17,376 nt of DNA from NCBI GenBank assembly GCA_021809235.1, contig JAKBAG010000035.1:1-17376 (forward strand), given 5' to 3'. The stretch is from Acidobacteriota bacterium. Its GTDB lineage: Bacteria; Acidobacteriota; Terriglobia; Terriglobales; Acidobacteriaceae. The position numbers and the translations under genes were made by a program. Shown one piece after another: positions 1-7,848 of the stretch (positions within the stretch are counted from its first letter, which is position 1; each line of letters opens with the position of its first letter). Under the pieces are notes generated by a model, which made no database searches, was not told the DNA's origin, and worked only from the letters and a program-made list of their open reading frames with translations.

Positions 1-2181
1 GGCATTGGTCTGCCTGGCGCTCCGATTCGTGTTGGTCTGTTCATTCACAGGCAAGGACACCGCCTGCGATGTGCTGGCAAAATGCGCCGGATCCGGAACA
101 TAGCTTGCAGTCAGCGAATGGAGTCCCACGGGCAGTGACACGGTGGTGAAGCTAGCCACGCCGTTGCTGTTCAGCGGGACCTTGCTGGCCAGCACGGTAG
201 CCCCATCGTTGAATGTCACGGTTCCGGTCAGTGCACCGGTGTTTGCCCCGGTCATCACGGTGGCCTGCAACACCACGGTCTGGCCAAAGTCTGCCGGGTT
301 GGGTGTGGCCTGTAGCGTGGTGGTCGTGGAGTTCACGGCAGTCGCGACGCCGGTGATCTGGATCAGCAGCGGGGAGTTGTCGGAGCTGGCCTGAGTGGTG
401 ATTGTGGCCGTCAGGGAAGACGGATATGACGCCACATTGGGCGCAAACTGTGCGCCGTAGATGCAATCTGTATTCGCACCCAGGGAGGTGGTCGTGGTGC
501 ATGTGGTCGCAGTGGGGTCCAGTGCGGAGTTGCTATCCGGAGTGATAGCCGTCAGATTCAGGGCTGCGGTGCCATCATTTTCCAGAGTCTGATCCTGCGC
601 TGGAGACTTGCTGCCCTGGCGCACCGGAGCCGATGCCGGCAGCGTGAACGTGGCCAGGTTGGCCTGCACGCTGCGAATCAAATTGTCCAGATAATCTGCG
701 ATCAGCAGATTGCCAGTGGGGCTGAAGGCCAGCCCATAGGGTGCATACATGCCCGCCTGCAATGCGCTGGCCCCATCGCCGCCGTATTTTCCCGTGCCGT
801 TTCCGGCAAAGGTGGAGATGTTGCCGTTGGCTGCGCTTACCTTGCGGATGACGGCATTCTGGGTGTCTGCGATGTAGAGATTTCCTGCCGGATCAAAGGC
901 AATCCCTGAAGGTGCATCCAGCTCAGCATTTATCGCAGGGCCGCCATCTCCCACTGCGCCCACGGTTCCATCTCCGGCAAAGGTCGTGATGATTTGCGTG
1001 GTCGCATTGACCACCCGAATGCGATTGTTGCCGGAGTCGGGAATATACATATTTCCCGCAGCGTCAAAGGCTACAGCGTAGGGAGAGTTCAGCCCTGCGG
1101 CCGTCGCGGGTCCACTGTCCCCACTGTAGGTACCCACGCCACTGCCTTGCTTGGTCCCGTTACCGGCAATGGTCGAGATGATCCCCGAAGTGGAAACCTT
1201 GCGTATCTTCTCGTTGTAGGTGTCTGCGATGTAGAGGTTCCCGGCTGCATCCACAGTGATGCCCTGCGGATTGCTGAGATTTGCAGCGGTTGCCGGTCCG
1301 TTGTCTCCGGCACTTCCGGGGGTTCCGTTGCCGGCAACGGTTGTGATGATCCCCGTGGACAGCGTCACTTTGCGGATCACGTTGTTGCCACTGTCAGCGA
1401 TGTAGAGATTTCCGGCTCCGTCGATGGCAACGCTGGCAGGAATATTCAGTGTTGCCTGATTTGCCGGTCCTCCATCCCCGGTGTAGGAAGCACTACCTGT
1501 TCCGACAATGGTCGAGATCGTATTCGTGGTGGCATTCACCTCGCGAATGCGATTGTGGTTGCTGTCGGCGATGTAGAGATTGCCAGCCCCATCCAGCGCG
1601 ATACTTTCCGGCAGATAGAGTCCAGCGGAGGTTGCGCTGCCCCCGTCCTGTACCGGAATGTAGTTGTTGAATTTGCCTGCAATCGTCTGCATGGTACCAG
1701 GCAGGAAGACGCCCAGCCCGCCCAATCCTGTCCCTGTCAGATAGGAAACGCCCAGCGTGTTGCCGCTGCTGTCTGCCAGCACCACCGCTCCCGGGCGTAC
1801 TCCCGGAGCCGTGGGCGTAAACGTGACGGAAACTGTGCATGTATTGCCCACCAGAAGATGCGCATTGGCGCAGTTGCCCGTGGAGGTGGCTGCATAATCG
1901 AGCCCGCTCTGCCCCAGAGTCAGCACGTTTACGGCACTCACCTGTCCGGCCGTCGTGGCAGTGACCGTGACGGTCTGTGCCGTGCTGGTGGTGCCGGTAT
2001 TCACAGCTCCCAGGCTCGTCTGTGCTCCGGCCCGTACCGTGCCGGAAAGCAGGAAAGCCATCGCAAAGAGCAGAAAAAACAGCCCACGCCGACTGCGAAG
2101 CATCGCATGCCTGGCCACCGGGACAGGCAACGATGCTTGCGGTGCGGCAGCGACCATCGAAAGGGGGGAAAGCGTGGTCAT
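1..2181 (-). CDS. Secreted NHL-repeat / Ig-like domain protein (C-terminus cut by window edge)
   Basis: The reading frame is open for 727 codons and leaves the window before its stop. Start chosen at 2181 because GGAG lies 6 bases upstream; in-frame ATGs at 2235, 2157 and 2103 are alternatives. A signal peptide follows the ATG at 2103 (LRSRRG then FFLLFAMAFLLSG, near residues 28-47), so the protein is exported. Domain order: an Ig-like/choice-of-anchor-D-type domain (about 60-150, containing CTVSVTFTPTAPG), six NHL repeats (about 168-500, each with GNLYIAD or a close variant), a second similar Ig-like stretch (about 505-610), then a Big_3-type Ig domain (about 615-708, TPNPADFGQTV...GTVTFNDG). 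NHL repeats form a beta-propeller, usually a binding scaffold. The substrate cannot be read from sequence, and no catalytic motif was seen. It diverges from the TldE gene across a 184-base gap in which I see no clear promoter. Confidence 0.88.
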   Translation of the reverse strand, partial: MTTLSPLSMVAAAPQASLPVPVARHAMLRSRRGLFFLLFAMAFLLSGTVRAGAQTSLGAVNTGTTSTAQTVTVTATTAGQVSAVNVLTLGQSGLDYAATSTGNCANAHLLVGNTCTVSVTFTPTAPGVRPGAVVLADSSGNTLGVSYLTGTGLGGLGVFLPGTMQTIAGKFNNYIPVQDGGSATSAGLYLPESIALDGAGNLYIADSNHNRIREVNATTNTISTIVGTGSASYTGDGGPANQATLNIPASVAIDGAGNLYIADSGNNVIRKVTLSTGIITTVAGNGTPGSAGDNGPATAANLSNPQGITVDAAGNLYIADTYNEKIRKVSTSGIISTIAGNGTKQGSGVGTYSGDSGPATAAGLNSPYAVAFDAAGNMYIPDSGNNRIRVVNATTQIITTFAGDGTVGAVGDGGPAINAELDAPSGIAFDPAGNLYIADTQNAVIRKVSAANGNISTFAGNGTGKYGGDGASALQAGMYAPYGLAFSPTGNLLIADYLDNLIRSVQANLATFTLPASAPVRQGSKSPAQDQTLENDGTAALNLTAITPDSNSALDPTATTCTTTTSLGANTDCIYGAQFAPNVASYPSSLTATITTQASSDNSPLLIQITGVATAVNSTTTTLQATPNPADFGQTVVLQATVMTGANTGALTGTVTFNDGATVLASKVPLNSNGVASFTTVSLPVGLHSLTASYVPDPAHFASTSQAVSLPVNEQTNTNRSARQTNA
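660..1680 (-). repeat. Six NHL repeats with a 57-codon period inside the secreted protein
   Basis: The GNLYIAD-type core recurs at about 1572, 1401, 1230, 1044, 873 and 702. The steps are 171, 171, 186, 171 and 171 bases, so each unit is 57 codons except one of 62. Each unit also carries a GDGGPA-like turn and a P.G(I/V)A.D strand before the core. Six blades is a normal size for an NHL propeller. The fourth unit departs from consensus (GNMYIPD), and the sixth is the most divergent (GNLLIADYLDN). Confidence 0.85.
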
Positions 2182-2365
2182 CGCAAGCTCCGATATGTGA
2201 AGATCAGCAGGAGGAACAAGGTCAAAGTACCACATGCCCGCCACCGCTGACACGCGAAGAATCTGTCATCTTACGCGTACGCATCTGTCCCGGCACCAGT
2301 CAGCTCGCTCCAGCTGAGATCCAGCTTCACGCCCGCCCTCACACCAGCTTTGATACCGTAAAGGC

Positions 2366-3754
2366 ATGGCAAATCCAAACGCATCGGGCACTCCCATCGC
2401 GGATGCAGATCTGTTGCGCAGCATGGCAGAAGAACTGGTGCAACGCGCCCGAAAGGCCGGGGCCAGCGATGCCGTCGTGGGCATCTCGGAAGGCGACGAG
2501 TTTTCCGTCACCGTGCGCATGGGGCAGGTGGAAACACTCGAAGAGTCCGGATCGCGCAGTCTGGGCCTGCGTGTCTACCAAGGGCATCGCTCGGCATCAG
2601 CCTCCACCAGTGACCTTACCCCGGATGGATTAAGTCAGCTTCTGTCCAGCGTCATGGAACTGGTCCGGATCACCGAACCTGATCCCTGCTCCGGCCTGGC
2701 GGATGCCACCGAGATGGGCATTTACCCGGGCGATCTCGCGCTCTATTTTGAAGATGTCTACGCGCTGCCTGTTGCCGAGCGCATTGCATTGGCCCGCCGT
2801 GCTGAGGCTGCTGCTCTTGCCTTGGATACTCGCATCCGTAACTCCGCCGGAGCCAGCTTCAGCGCGGCTACGGCTCGGAGAATTCTGGCCAACTCGCGCG
2901 GCTTTTCCGGGGAGTATCGCGCCAGCCACTGTGGCATCTCGGTTGTCCCCATCGCCATGGACGAGTCCGGTAGCATGCAGCGCGATAGCTGGTGGTCCAG
3001 TGCCCGACGTATGGGAGAACTGGACTCGCCGGAAAGCGTTGGTCAGGAAGCGGCGCGCCGCGCCCTGCGCATGCTCGGAGCACGCCGCGTCGCCACGCAA
3101 CAGGTCCCCATCGTCTTTTCGCCGGAGGCTGCCCGCACCTTGCTTGGCCACCTTTTTGAAGCGGCCAGCGGCGATGCCATCTGGCGTTCCGCATCGTTTC
3201 TGGCCGGTCAACTGGGAGAGGCGATTGCCGCACCCTCGCTGACCATTCAGGATGACCATACGCTTGTGCTGCCCAGCGGCAGCGGAGGGCTGGGTTCGCG
3301 CCCGTTCGATGGCGACGGGCTGCCAACGCGCCGCACCACCCTGGTTGCCGATGGCGTGCTCCAAACCTGGCTGCTCAACGTCTATGCCGCACGCAAGCTC
3401 GGGTTGCGCTCCACGGCGAATGCCTCTGGCGGCAGCATCGGTGCAGGCAATCTTTACCTTGCAGCCGGCGCCCAGTCTCCGCAGGAGATTCTGCGCTCCG
3501 TCCGGCGCGGGCTCTATGTCACCAGCGTCATGGGATTCGGCGTCAATCTCGTCACCGGCGATTACTCCCGCGGTGCCTCCGGTCTTTGGATCGAAGATGG
3601 CCAGCTCACGCATGCTGTGGAAGAGATCACCATCGCAGGCAATCTTCGGGAGATCTTTCGCAACGTGGTGGCCGTTGGCAACGATCTGGAGTTTCGCGCC
3701 TCTGTTGCCTGCCCTACGCTTTGCGTGGAGGGCATGACCATTGCAGGAGCCTGA
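2366..3754 (+). CDS. pmbA: TldE/PmbA-family protein (metalloprotease-like, TldD partner)
   Basis: 462 residues, the usual length for TldE/PmbA. In the family, TldE pairs with TldD in a heterodimeric protease that degrades unfolded peptides or matures modified peptides and toxins; the zinc-binding HExxxH motif is in TldD. No HExxxH is visible here, as expected for TldE. The C-terminus is highly characteristic: GFGVNLVTGDYSRGASGLW (about 390-408), then EEITIAGNLREIF and NVVAVGNDLEFR. The N-terminal part (AGASDAVVGISEGDEFSV...GQVETLEESGSRSLGLRVY) matches the first domain. No tldD is in this window. The start at 2366 has only AAAGG immediately upstream, with too little spacing to be a good ribosome site; ATG at 2423 is an alternative. 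The stop shares one base with the next start (TGATG), so the two genes are probably translationally coupled. Confidence 0.88.
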   Translation: MANPNASGTPIADADLLRSMAEELVQRARKAGASDAVVGISEGDEFSVTVRMGQVETLEESGSRSLGLRVYQGHRSASASTSDLTPDGLSQLLSSVMELVRITEPDPCSGLADATEMGIYPGDLALYFEDVYALPVAERIALARRAEAAALALDTRIRNSAGASFSAATARRILANSRGFSGEYRASHCGISVVPIAMDESGSMQRDSWWSSARRMGELDSPESVGQEAARRALRMLGARRVATQQVPIVFSPEAARTLLGHLFEAASGDAIWRSASFLAGQLGEAIAAPSLTIQDDHTLVLPSGSGGLGSRPFDGDGLPTRRTTLVADGVLQTWLLNVYAARKLGLRSTANASGGSIGAGNLYLAAGAQSPQEILRSVRRGLYVTSVMGFGVNLVTGDYSRGASGLWIEDGQLTHAVEEITIAGNLREIFRNVVAVGNDLEFRASVACPTLCVEGMTIAGA

Positions 3755-5127
3755 TGCAACCACTGCTGCCAGATTCGCTGCCGTTCGACGCCGCTGAGGC
3801 TGCTTCCATCCTCAAGCAGCTTCCGGCGCAACAATCGGCCGTCTTCGCCCTGGTCGGCGAGCCGGGGCAGGAGCCCTACATCGGTATCGCCGCCGATCTG
3901 CGGCGAAGGCTCGCACGTCTGCTGCTGGCCGATCCGGCTCATCCACGCCGTCTGCAACTGGCAGCGCGTGTCCGCCGGATCGAGTGGTGCCTCACCGGAT
4001 CGCGGCTGGAGGCGCAATTCCTGCAGTTTCGTCTACTGGAGCAGGCCTACGGAGAGCGGGCGCTCGAGCGTATGCACCTGCGGTCGCCAGCCTTCATTCG
4101 CTTCCATGGCAGCAACGCCTATCCCCGTCTTAGCGTCGTTACGCGACTGCCACGCGACCATAGGGAGTGGCTCTACGGACCCTTTGCCTCGCGAGCCGCA
4201 GCCGAGCGCTACTGCGAAGAAGTGCTCAAGCTCTTTCTGCTACGCCGTTGCGAGGAGAATCTCCACCCTGATCCCTCGCATCCAGGCTGCGTGTATTCGG
4301 AGATGAAAAAATGCCTCGCACCCTGCTTCCAGGGCTGCACTGACCTGCGATACGCCGAGGAGGCAACTGCCGTGGAGCAGTTTCTTGCCACCTCCGGCCA
4401 AAGCCGCCTGCACGTGCTAACTGCCGAGCGCGATGCCGCCTCGGCTGCGCTGGAGTTCGAGCGTGCCGCTGTCTTGCATGCAGCTGTGCGGCAGGTGGAG
4501 TCCGTGCATGCACTGGCAGGGGAGATAGCGCGACCGCTCGCACGGCTGGAGGCATGTCTGGTGCTTCCGGCAGCCCAGCCCGATGCCGTCGCACTCTTTC
4601 TCTTCACCCGTGGCCTCCTGCGCGGTCCTGAGCTGTTTCCCACGCTCGGCATGCGGATCCAGAACGAAGCCTCAGGCTCCAGCTCACTCTTTGCCCAGCC
4701 CATGCTGATCGAACCGGTTCCCGAGCAACCGTCGGCGCCTGCTCGCACAACTGCCCGCGATGCCCTCACAGCTCGATTGGACGCAGCGCTCGAGCATCTG
4801 CAGCAGACGGATGTTGCCTCCATAGTCCGCCGCAACGGGGATCTTGCCCTGCTCTCCCGCTGGTATCATCGGCCCGCCCAACAGCGCGGCGGAGAGATCT
4901 TCTTTGCCACACAGATGGAACTCGATCCGCACGCGTCGTCTGATGGCTGGATGCCTTGCCAGTGGAATCGCAAGGCCATTCTGCGTGGCATTGGCCGCGT
5001 GGCCGCGGAGCAACTGGCGCTGCGCGCTCAAGCAAAGATGGATCGAGTGCAGACCAAGGAAACGCAGGCCCAGGAAACGCAGGCCCAGCCCGGCGAAGAT
5101 GATCCAACGCATTCAGTTGCTTGGTAG
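3754..5127 (+). CDS. UvrC-like protein lacking the C-terminal nuclease half
   Basis: 457 residues, whereas full UvrC is about 600. Start chosen at 3754, where ATG overlaps the upstream stop and AGGAG lies just before it. Residues 28-97 resemble the GIY-YIG nuclease domain. The first motif is degenerate (VFALVG in place of VY), but PYIGIAADLRRRL keeps a tyrosine (42) and arginines (50-52), and SRLEAQFLQFRLLEQ keeps the acidic helix (Glu86). Residues 108-195 follow UvrC closely: YPRLSV, YGPFASRAAAERYCEEVLKLFLLRRC and KKCLAPC. A UVR motif, the UvrB-binding helical pair, sits at about 220-250 (ERDAASAALEFERAAVLHAAV). A stretch near 277-296 resembles the middle of UvrC. The RNase H-like endonuclease domain and the helix-hairpin-helix region are absent. 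It could act like Cho, an auxiliary 3' incision nuclease, or be a regulator. Catalytic activity is uncertain. Confidence 0.8.
   Translation: MQPLLPDSLPFDAAEAASILKQLPAQQSAVFALVGEPGQEPYIGIAADLRRRLARLLLADPAHPRRLQLAARVRRIEWCLTGSRLEAQFLQFRLLEQAYGERALERMHLRSPAFIRFHGSNAYPRLSVVTRLPRDHREWLYGPFASRAAAERYCEEVLKLFLLRRCEENLHPDPSHPGCVYSEMKKCLAPCFQGCTDLRYAEEATAVEQFLATSGQSRLHVLTAERDAASAALEFERAAVLHAAVRQVESVHALAGEIARPLARLEACLVLPAAQPDAVALFLFTRGLLRGPELFPTLGMRIQNEASGSSSLFAQPMLIEPVPEQPSAPARTTARDALTARLDAALEHLQQTDVASIVRRNGDLALLSRWYHRPAQQRGGEIFFATQMELDPHASSDGWMPCQWNRKAILRGIGRVAAEQLALRAQAKMDRVQTKETQAQETQAQPGEDDPTHSVAW
5058..5087 (+). repeat. Two tandem 15-bp repeats near the 3' end of the UvrC-like gene
   Basis: The unit GGAAACGCAGGCCCA occurs twice with no gap (5058-5072, 5073-5087). 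It encodes the repeated peptide ETQAQ in the hydrophilic C-terminal tail. Being a multiple of three, it can expand or contract without a frameshift. Confidence 0.9.
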
Positions 5128-5197
5128 CGGTACTACGCGGTGCCGGTCAGGGAACTCCGAGGGGTTGGCTGAAGGCAATCCGCAGTCCCCGCCAGCA

Positions 5198-6325
5198 TCA
5201 GATCAGCTCGGATTTACCCTCGGCCGCCAGCTCTTTGACGATCTTGCCCACATCCTGAGATTGGGACCGTTGCGCCACCAGAATGGCGTCGTCGGTTTCC
5301 ACAATCACAAGATCGCTGACGCCGACCAGGGCCACATGCTTTCGCGGACTAAAGATGTAGTTATTCTCAGCGTCGATGGTCAGCACGCCGGCGGTTTCGG
5401 CCACATTGCCATTTTCATCGCCTCGCAGCCGTGTATCGCGCTGAAACTCGAAGAGCGATTCCCAGGAGCCTAGGTCGTTCCATCCAAACTCGGAAGGCAG
5501 GCAGAACAGCCCGGAAAGATGCTGGCCCTTGGCCGAGCGCGGCTCCAGAATTGCATAATCAACCGAAATGTTCTCGCATTTGGGATAAAGACTGCTGAAG
5601 GTCTGGGCAAAGCGGGGCGTACCCCACGCCAGGGCAATCTCCTCCAGCAACGGTGCCGTCTCCGGCATATGTTCGCGCACGGCATTGGCCAGCGTTCGCG
5701 CCGACCACAGAAACATACCCGAGTTCCAGAAATAACCACCGGCAGCCAGAAACTCTTCGGCACGATGCAGGCTGGGCTTTTCCATGAAGCGCCGCACGTG
5801 CAGCGCGCCTTCGCTCTCCGCGCCACGCACAGTTTCCCCGGTTTCAATGTATCCGTAGCCGGTTTCCGGTCGCGAGGGCTCAATACCCAACACCACCATC
5901 ACGTCGCCGGATGCCGCCAGACGGATCCCCTGCTCAATGCGCTTCAGAAAACGCGGCTCGTCGCCGATCACGTGATCGGAAGGAAATATCCCGAGAATGG
6001 CCTGGGGGTTTTCCCGCTCAATCAGAAAAGCCGCCAGCCCACAGGCAGGAGCCGTGTTGCGTGCCTCTGGCTCCTCAATAATCTGCGCCGCAGGAACATC
6101 CTCCAACTGGGACTGAATCTCAGCCGAGAGCAGTTCATTGGTAATGACCCAGATCTTCTCCGGAGCCGTCATCTGGCTCAGCCGCTCCACTGTCTGTTGC
6201 AGCATGGAACGGTCACCATCCAGCGCAAGCACTTGCTTGGCATGGGCGCGTCGGGAGCGCGGCCAGAAGCGCGTACCGCTCCCCCCGGCCAGAATCACAG
6301 GTCGGAAATCAACATTGTTCGACAT
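5198..6325 (-). CDS. manC: Mannose-1-phosphate guanylyltransferase (GDP-mannose pyrophosphorylase)
   Basis: 375 residues. The enzyme joins mannose-1-phosphate and GTP into GDP-mannose, the donor for polysaccharide and glycan synthesis in the cytoplasm. The nucleotidyltransferase signature LAGGSGTRFWPRSRR lies at 12-26 with the conserved Lys30. IIEEPEARNTAP (82-93), FPSDH (114-118), FMEKP (180-184) and NSGMF (201-205) are all family hallmarks of the ManC/AlgA type. The C-terminal cupin domain (phosphomannose isomerase) of the long bifunctional enzymes is missing, so this is the short, monofunctional form. It lies 63 bases downstream of the aminotransferase gene on the same strand and may be co-transcribed. 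It converges with the UvrC-like gene across a 70-base gap with no obvious terminator. No strong ribosome site precedes the ATG. Confidence 0.9.
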   Translation of the reverse strand: MSNNVDFRPVILAGGSGTRFWPRSRRAHAKQVLALDGDRSMLQQTVERLSQMTAPEKIWVITNELLSAEIQSQLEDVPAAQIIEEPEARNTAPACGLAAFLIERENPQAILGIFPSDHVIGDEPRFLKRIEQGIRLAASGDVMVVLGIEPSRPETGYGYIETGETVRGAESEGALHVRRFMEKPSLHRAEEFLAAGGYFWNSGMFLWSARTLANAVREHMPETAPLLEEIALAWGTPRFAQTFSSLYPKCENISVDYAILEPRSAKGQHLSGLFCLPSEFGWNDLGSWESLFEFQRDTRLRGDENGNVAETAGVLTIDAENNYIFSPRKHVALVGVSDLVIVETDDAILVAQRSQSQDVGKIVKELAAEGKSELI

Positions 6326-6388
6326 GGAAAAGCCATCATAGCCTGCCGACAGAACACTGGCAACTGCAGCGCCTGTCGGCAGCTCTCG

Positions 6389-7585
6389 TTAGCCCAGCTT
6401 CGCTAGGAATTGCTGGATACGGCGGACACCCTCATCAATCGTCTCTCGTGTCACCGGATACGAAAAACGCAGATGGTGCGGCGTTCCAAAGGCTTCGCCG
6501 GGAACTGCCACCACATGCCCTTCATGCAGCAGCCGCGTGGCCAGCTCGGTTGCCGAACGAATCCCGCCGCGGCCGATGTAATGGGAGAAGTTTGGGTAGA
6601 CATAGAACGCGCCGCCCGGCGTTGTGCAGGTCACATGAGGAATCGTCCTCACCTTGGCAAGAATGTAGTCCCGCAGCTCCAGGAATTCAGCTCGAAACTC
6701 GCTGACGCACTCCTGCGAGCCAGCCAGCGCCGCAATGGCACCCTTCTGCACAAAGCTGGTCGCGTTCGAGGTGGATTGCGACTGCAGTTTGGAGAGGTTG
6801 GCAATCACAGCCTTCGGTCCCAGCGCATAGCCGGCACGCCATCCGGTCATCGCATAGGTTTTTGAGAGCGAGCCCAGAACGATGATGTGATCCTTGGCCC
6901 AGGTAAAGCTTCCGCCGGAGACCGGCTTACCTTCATAGTTCAGGTAAACGTAGCATTCATCCAGCAGCAGATAGATGCCTCGCTCGTGCGCCAGTCGCAC
7001 AATCCGTTCCAGATCGCTGGCCGAAACCACGCTCCCGGCCGGATTCGACGGCGAGTTCAAAATAATGGCCTTGGTGCGCGGCGTAATCGCCGCCTCAATT
7101 GCATCGGCGGTGATGCGGAAGCCCTCGGACTCCTCTGTCTCGAGAAAAACCACCTTTCCGCCAGCATACTGGATGATGTCCTTGAAGCTGACCCAGTAGG
7201 GTACCGGAAGAATCACCTCGTCCCCATGGTCCACCAGCACCTGAATCGCATTGAACAGCGCCAGCTTGCCTCCAGCCGTGAAGATCGCCTCATCCAGGCC
7301 ATAATCGGAGCCAAAATCGGCGGCATGGCGCTCCACAATCGCCTTTCGAACATCAGCGATGCCCGGTACCACCGTGTAACGGGTGAAGTTGGCCTGAATG
7401 GCGTCAATCGCCGCATCCTTGATGTGCTGCGGCGTGGGGAAATGCGGTTCGCCAGCCCCAAAGTCGATCAGGGAAATGCCCTGGCTACGCAGCTTTGTGG
7501 CTTCAGCCGCCACAGCCATCGTGGCGGAGACTTCAATACGACCGATACGGTCAGCAAAAACTTTAACAGGTGCGGATACGGACAT
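6389..7585 (-). CDS. Class I pyridoxal-phosphate aminotransferase (aspartate aminotransferase-like)
   Basis: 398 residues, normal for fold-type I aminotransferases. Such enzymes move amino groups between amino acids and 2-oxo acids; the closest match by motif is the bacterial aspartate aminotransferase Ib type. Visible motifs: SLIDFGAGEPHFPTP (38-52), NSPSNPAG (177-184), LLLDECY (206-212, with Asp209 expected to pair with the PLP ring nitrogen), and LGSLSKTYAMTGWRAGY (237-253), where Lys242 is the Schiff-base lysine. A C-terminal arginine (HHLRFSYP) fits substrate carboxylate binding. The start at 7585 matches the usual family N-terminus; a longer frame upstream to 7726 would read through atypical sequence and part of the repeat array. 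No Shine-Dalgarno is seen, but TACACT lies 9 bases upstream. Substrate specificity cannot be fixed from sequence alone. Confidence 0.9.
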   Translation of the reverse strand: MSVSAPVKVFADRIGRIEVSATMAVAAEATKLRSQGISLIDFGAGEPHFPTPQHIKDAAIDAIQANFTRYTVVPGIADVRKAIVERHAADFGSDYGLDEAIFTAGGKLALFNAIQVLVDHGDEVILPVPYWVSFKDIIQYAGGKVVFLETEESEGFRITADAIEAAITPRTKAIILNSPSNPAGSVVSASDLERIVRLAHERGIYLLLDECYVYLNYEGKPVSGGSFTWAKDHIIVLGSLSKTYAMTGWRAGYALGPKAVIANLSKLQSQSTSNATSFVQKGAIAALAGSQECVSEFRAEFLELRDYILAKVRTIPHVTCTTPGGAFYVYPNFSHYIGRGGIRSATELATRLLHEGHVVAVPGEAFGTPHHLRFSYPVTRETIDEGVRRIQQFLAKLG

Positions 7586-7594
7586 AGTGATTTC

Positions 7595-7600
7595 AGTGTA
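7595..7600 (-). promoter_or_regulatory. Candidate -10 element (TACACT) for the aminotransferase gene
   Basis: TACACT on the minus strand fits TAnnnT and lies 9 bases before the ATG at 7585. No convincing -35 is visible at the right distance. If used, the transcript would have almost no leader. The repeat array at 7700-7825 would then lie about 100-230 bases upstream of transcription start. Confidence 0.25.
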
Positions 7601-7699
7601 CCGGTTTCGCAGCCTCCGGGCCAGTTCGGGCTCCGGACGGGACTTCCCTGCATGGCAAGCAGGCCCATCCCATCCGGCGGCCTGATCGCGTGTCCGAGT

Positions 7700-7825
7700 T
7701 GTAAGACGCGTCGTACAGGTGTCCAACCACTGTAAGACATTTGTAGGACGTGTCTTACAGTGGTCTTACGCGCGTCTTACTTTCGTCCAGAGGCTGTCTT
7801 ACAAATGTCTTCCATGCGTCCGGAA
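7700..7825. promoter_or_regulatory. Array of twelve GTCTTAC/GTAAGAC elements with an 11-bp period (putative operator array)
   Basis: Nine-base elements begin at 7700, 7709, 7720, 7731, 7742, 7751, 7762, 7773, 7784, 7795, 7806 and 7817. The steps are 9, 11, 11, 11, 9, then 11 six times. The best copies are TGTAAGACA (7731) and TGTCTTACA (7751, 7795), which are reverse complements. The seven elements from 7751 on all face one way: GTCTTAC three times, GTCCAGA, GTCTTAC, GTCTTCC, GTCCGGA. Elements at 7700, 7731 and 7742 face the other way. Seven bases plus a 4-base spacer is about one helical turn, the geometry of direct-repeat sites for PhoB-like or SARP winged-helix proteins. The array fills the gap between the coaD stop and the aminotransferase promoter region. 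The regulator is unknown. Confidence 0.75.
7726..7764. repeat. Perfect 14-bp inverted repeat within the operator array
   Basis: ACCACTGTAAGACA (7726-7739) and its exact complement TGTCTTACAGTGGT (7751-7764) flank an 11-base loop. The match extends past the 9-base array element on the outer side, so it is more than a by-product of the repeats. No T-tract follows on either strand, which argues against a standard intrinsic terminator. Confidence 0.85.
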
Positions 7826-7848
7826 AGTGGCTGTCTCCCTGCTTCGTC

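Noticed and set aside
994..2250. A 418-codon open frame antisense to the secreted NHL protein
   Set aside because: Its translation is low-complexity (Cys, Arg and Gly rich) and simply mirrors the periodic NHL repeats; the minus frame has a signal peptide and clear domains.
2630..3763. A 377-codon open frame antisense to the TldE gene
   Set aside because: The plus frame matches TldE/PmbA from end to end; the antisense frame has no recognisable motif and is a product of GC-rich codon use.
5128..5197. Terminator between the convergent UvrC-like and manC genes
   Set aside because: I found no stem with a following T-run in the 70-base gap.
7586..7726. A longer N-terminus for the aminotransferase
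   Set aside because: The extra 47 residues are unlike family members, and the extension runs into the repeat array; the ATG at 7585 matches the usual family start.
7726..7764. Standard intrinsic terminator for coaD
   Set aside because: The stem is strong, but no T-run follows on the minus strand.
7700..7825. CRISPR array
   Set aside because: The repeated words are 7-9 bases with 2-4-base spacers, far too short for CRISPR repeats and spacers, and no cas gene is present.
7700..7825. DnaA-box cluster or replication origin
   Set aside because: The words do not match TTATCCACA, and no dnaA, dnaN or AT-rich unwinding region is nearby.
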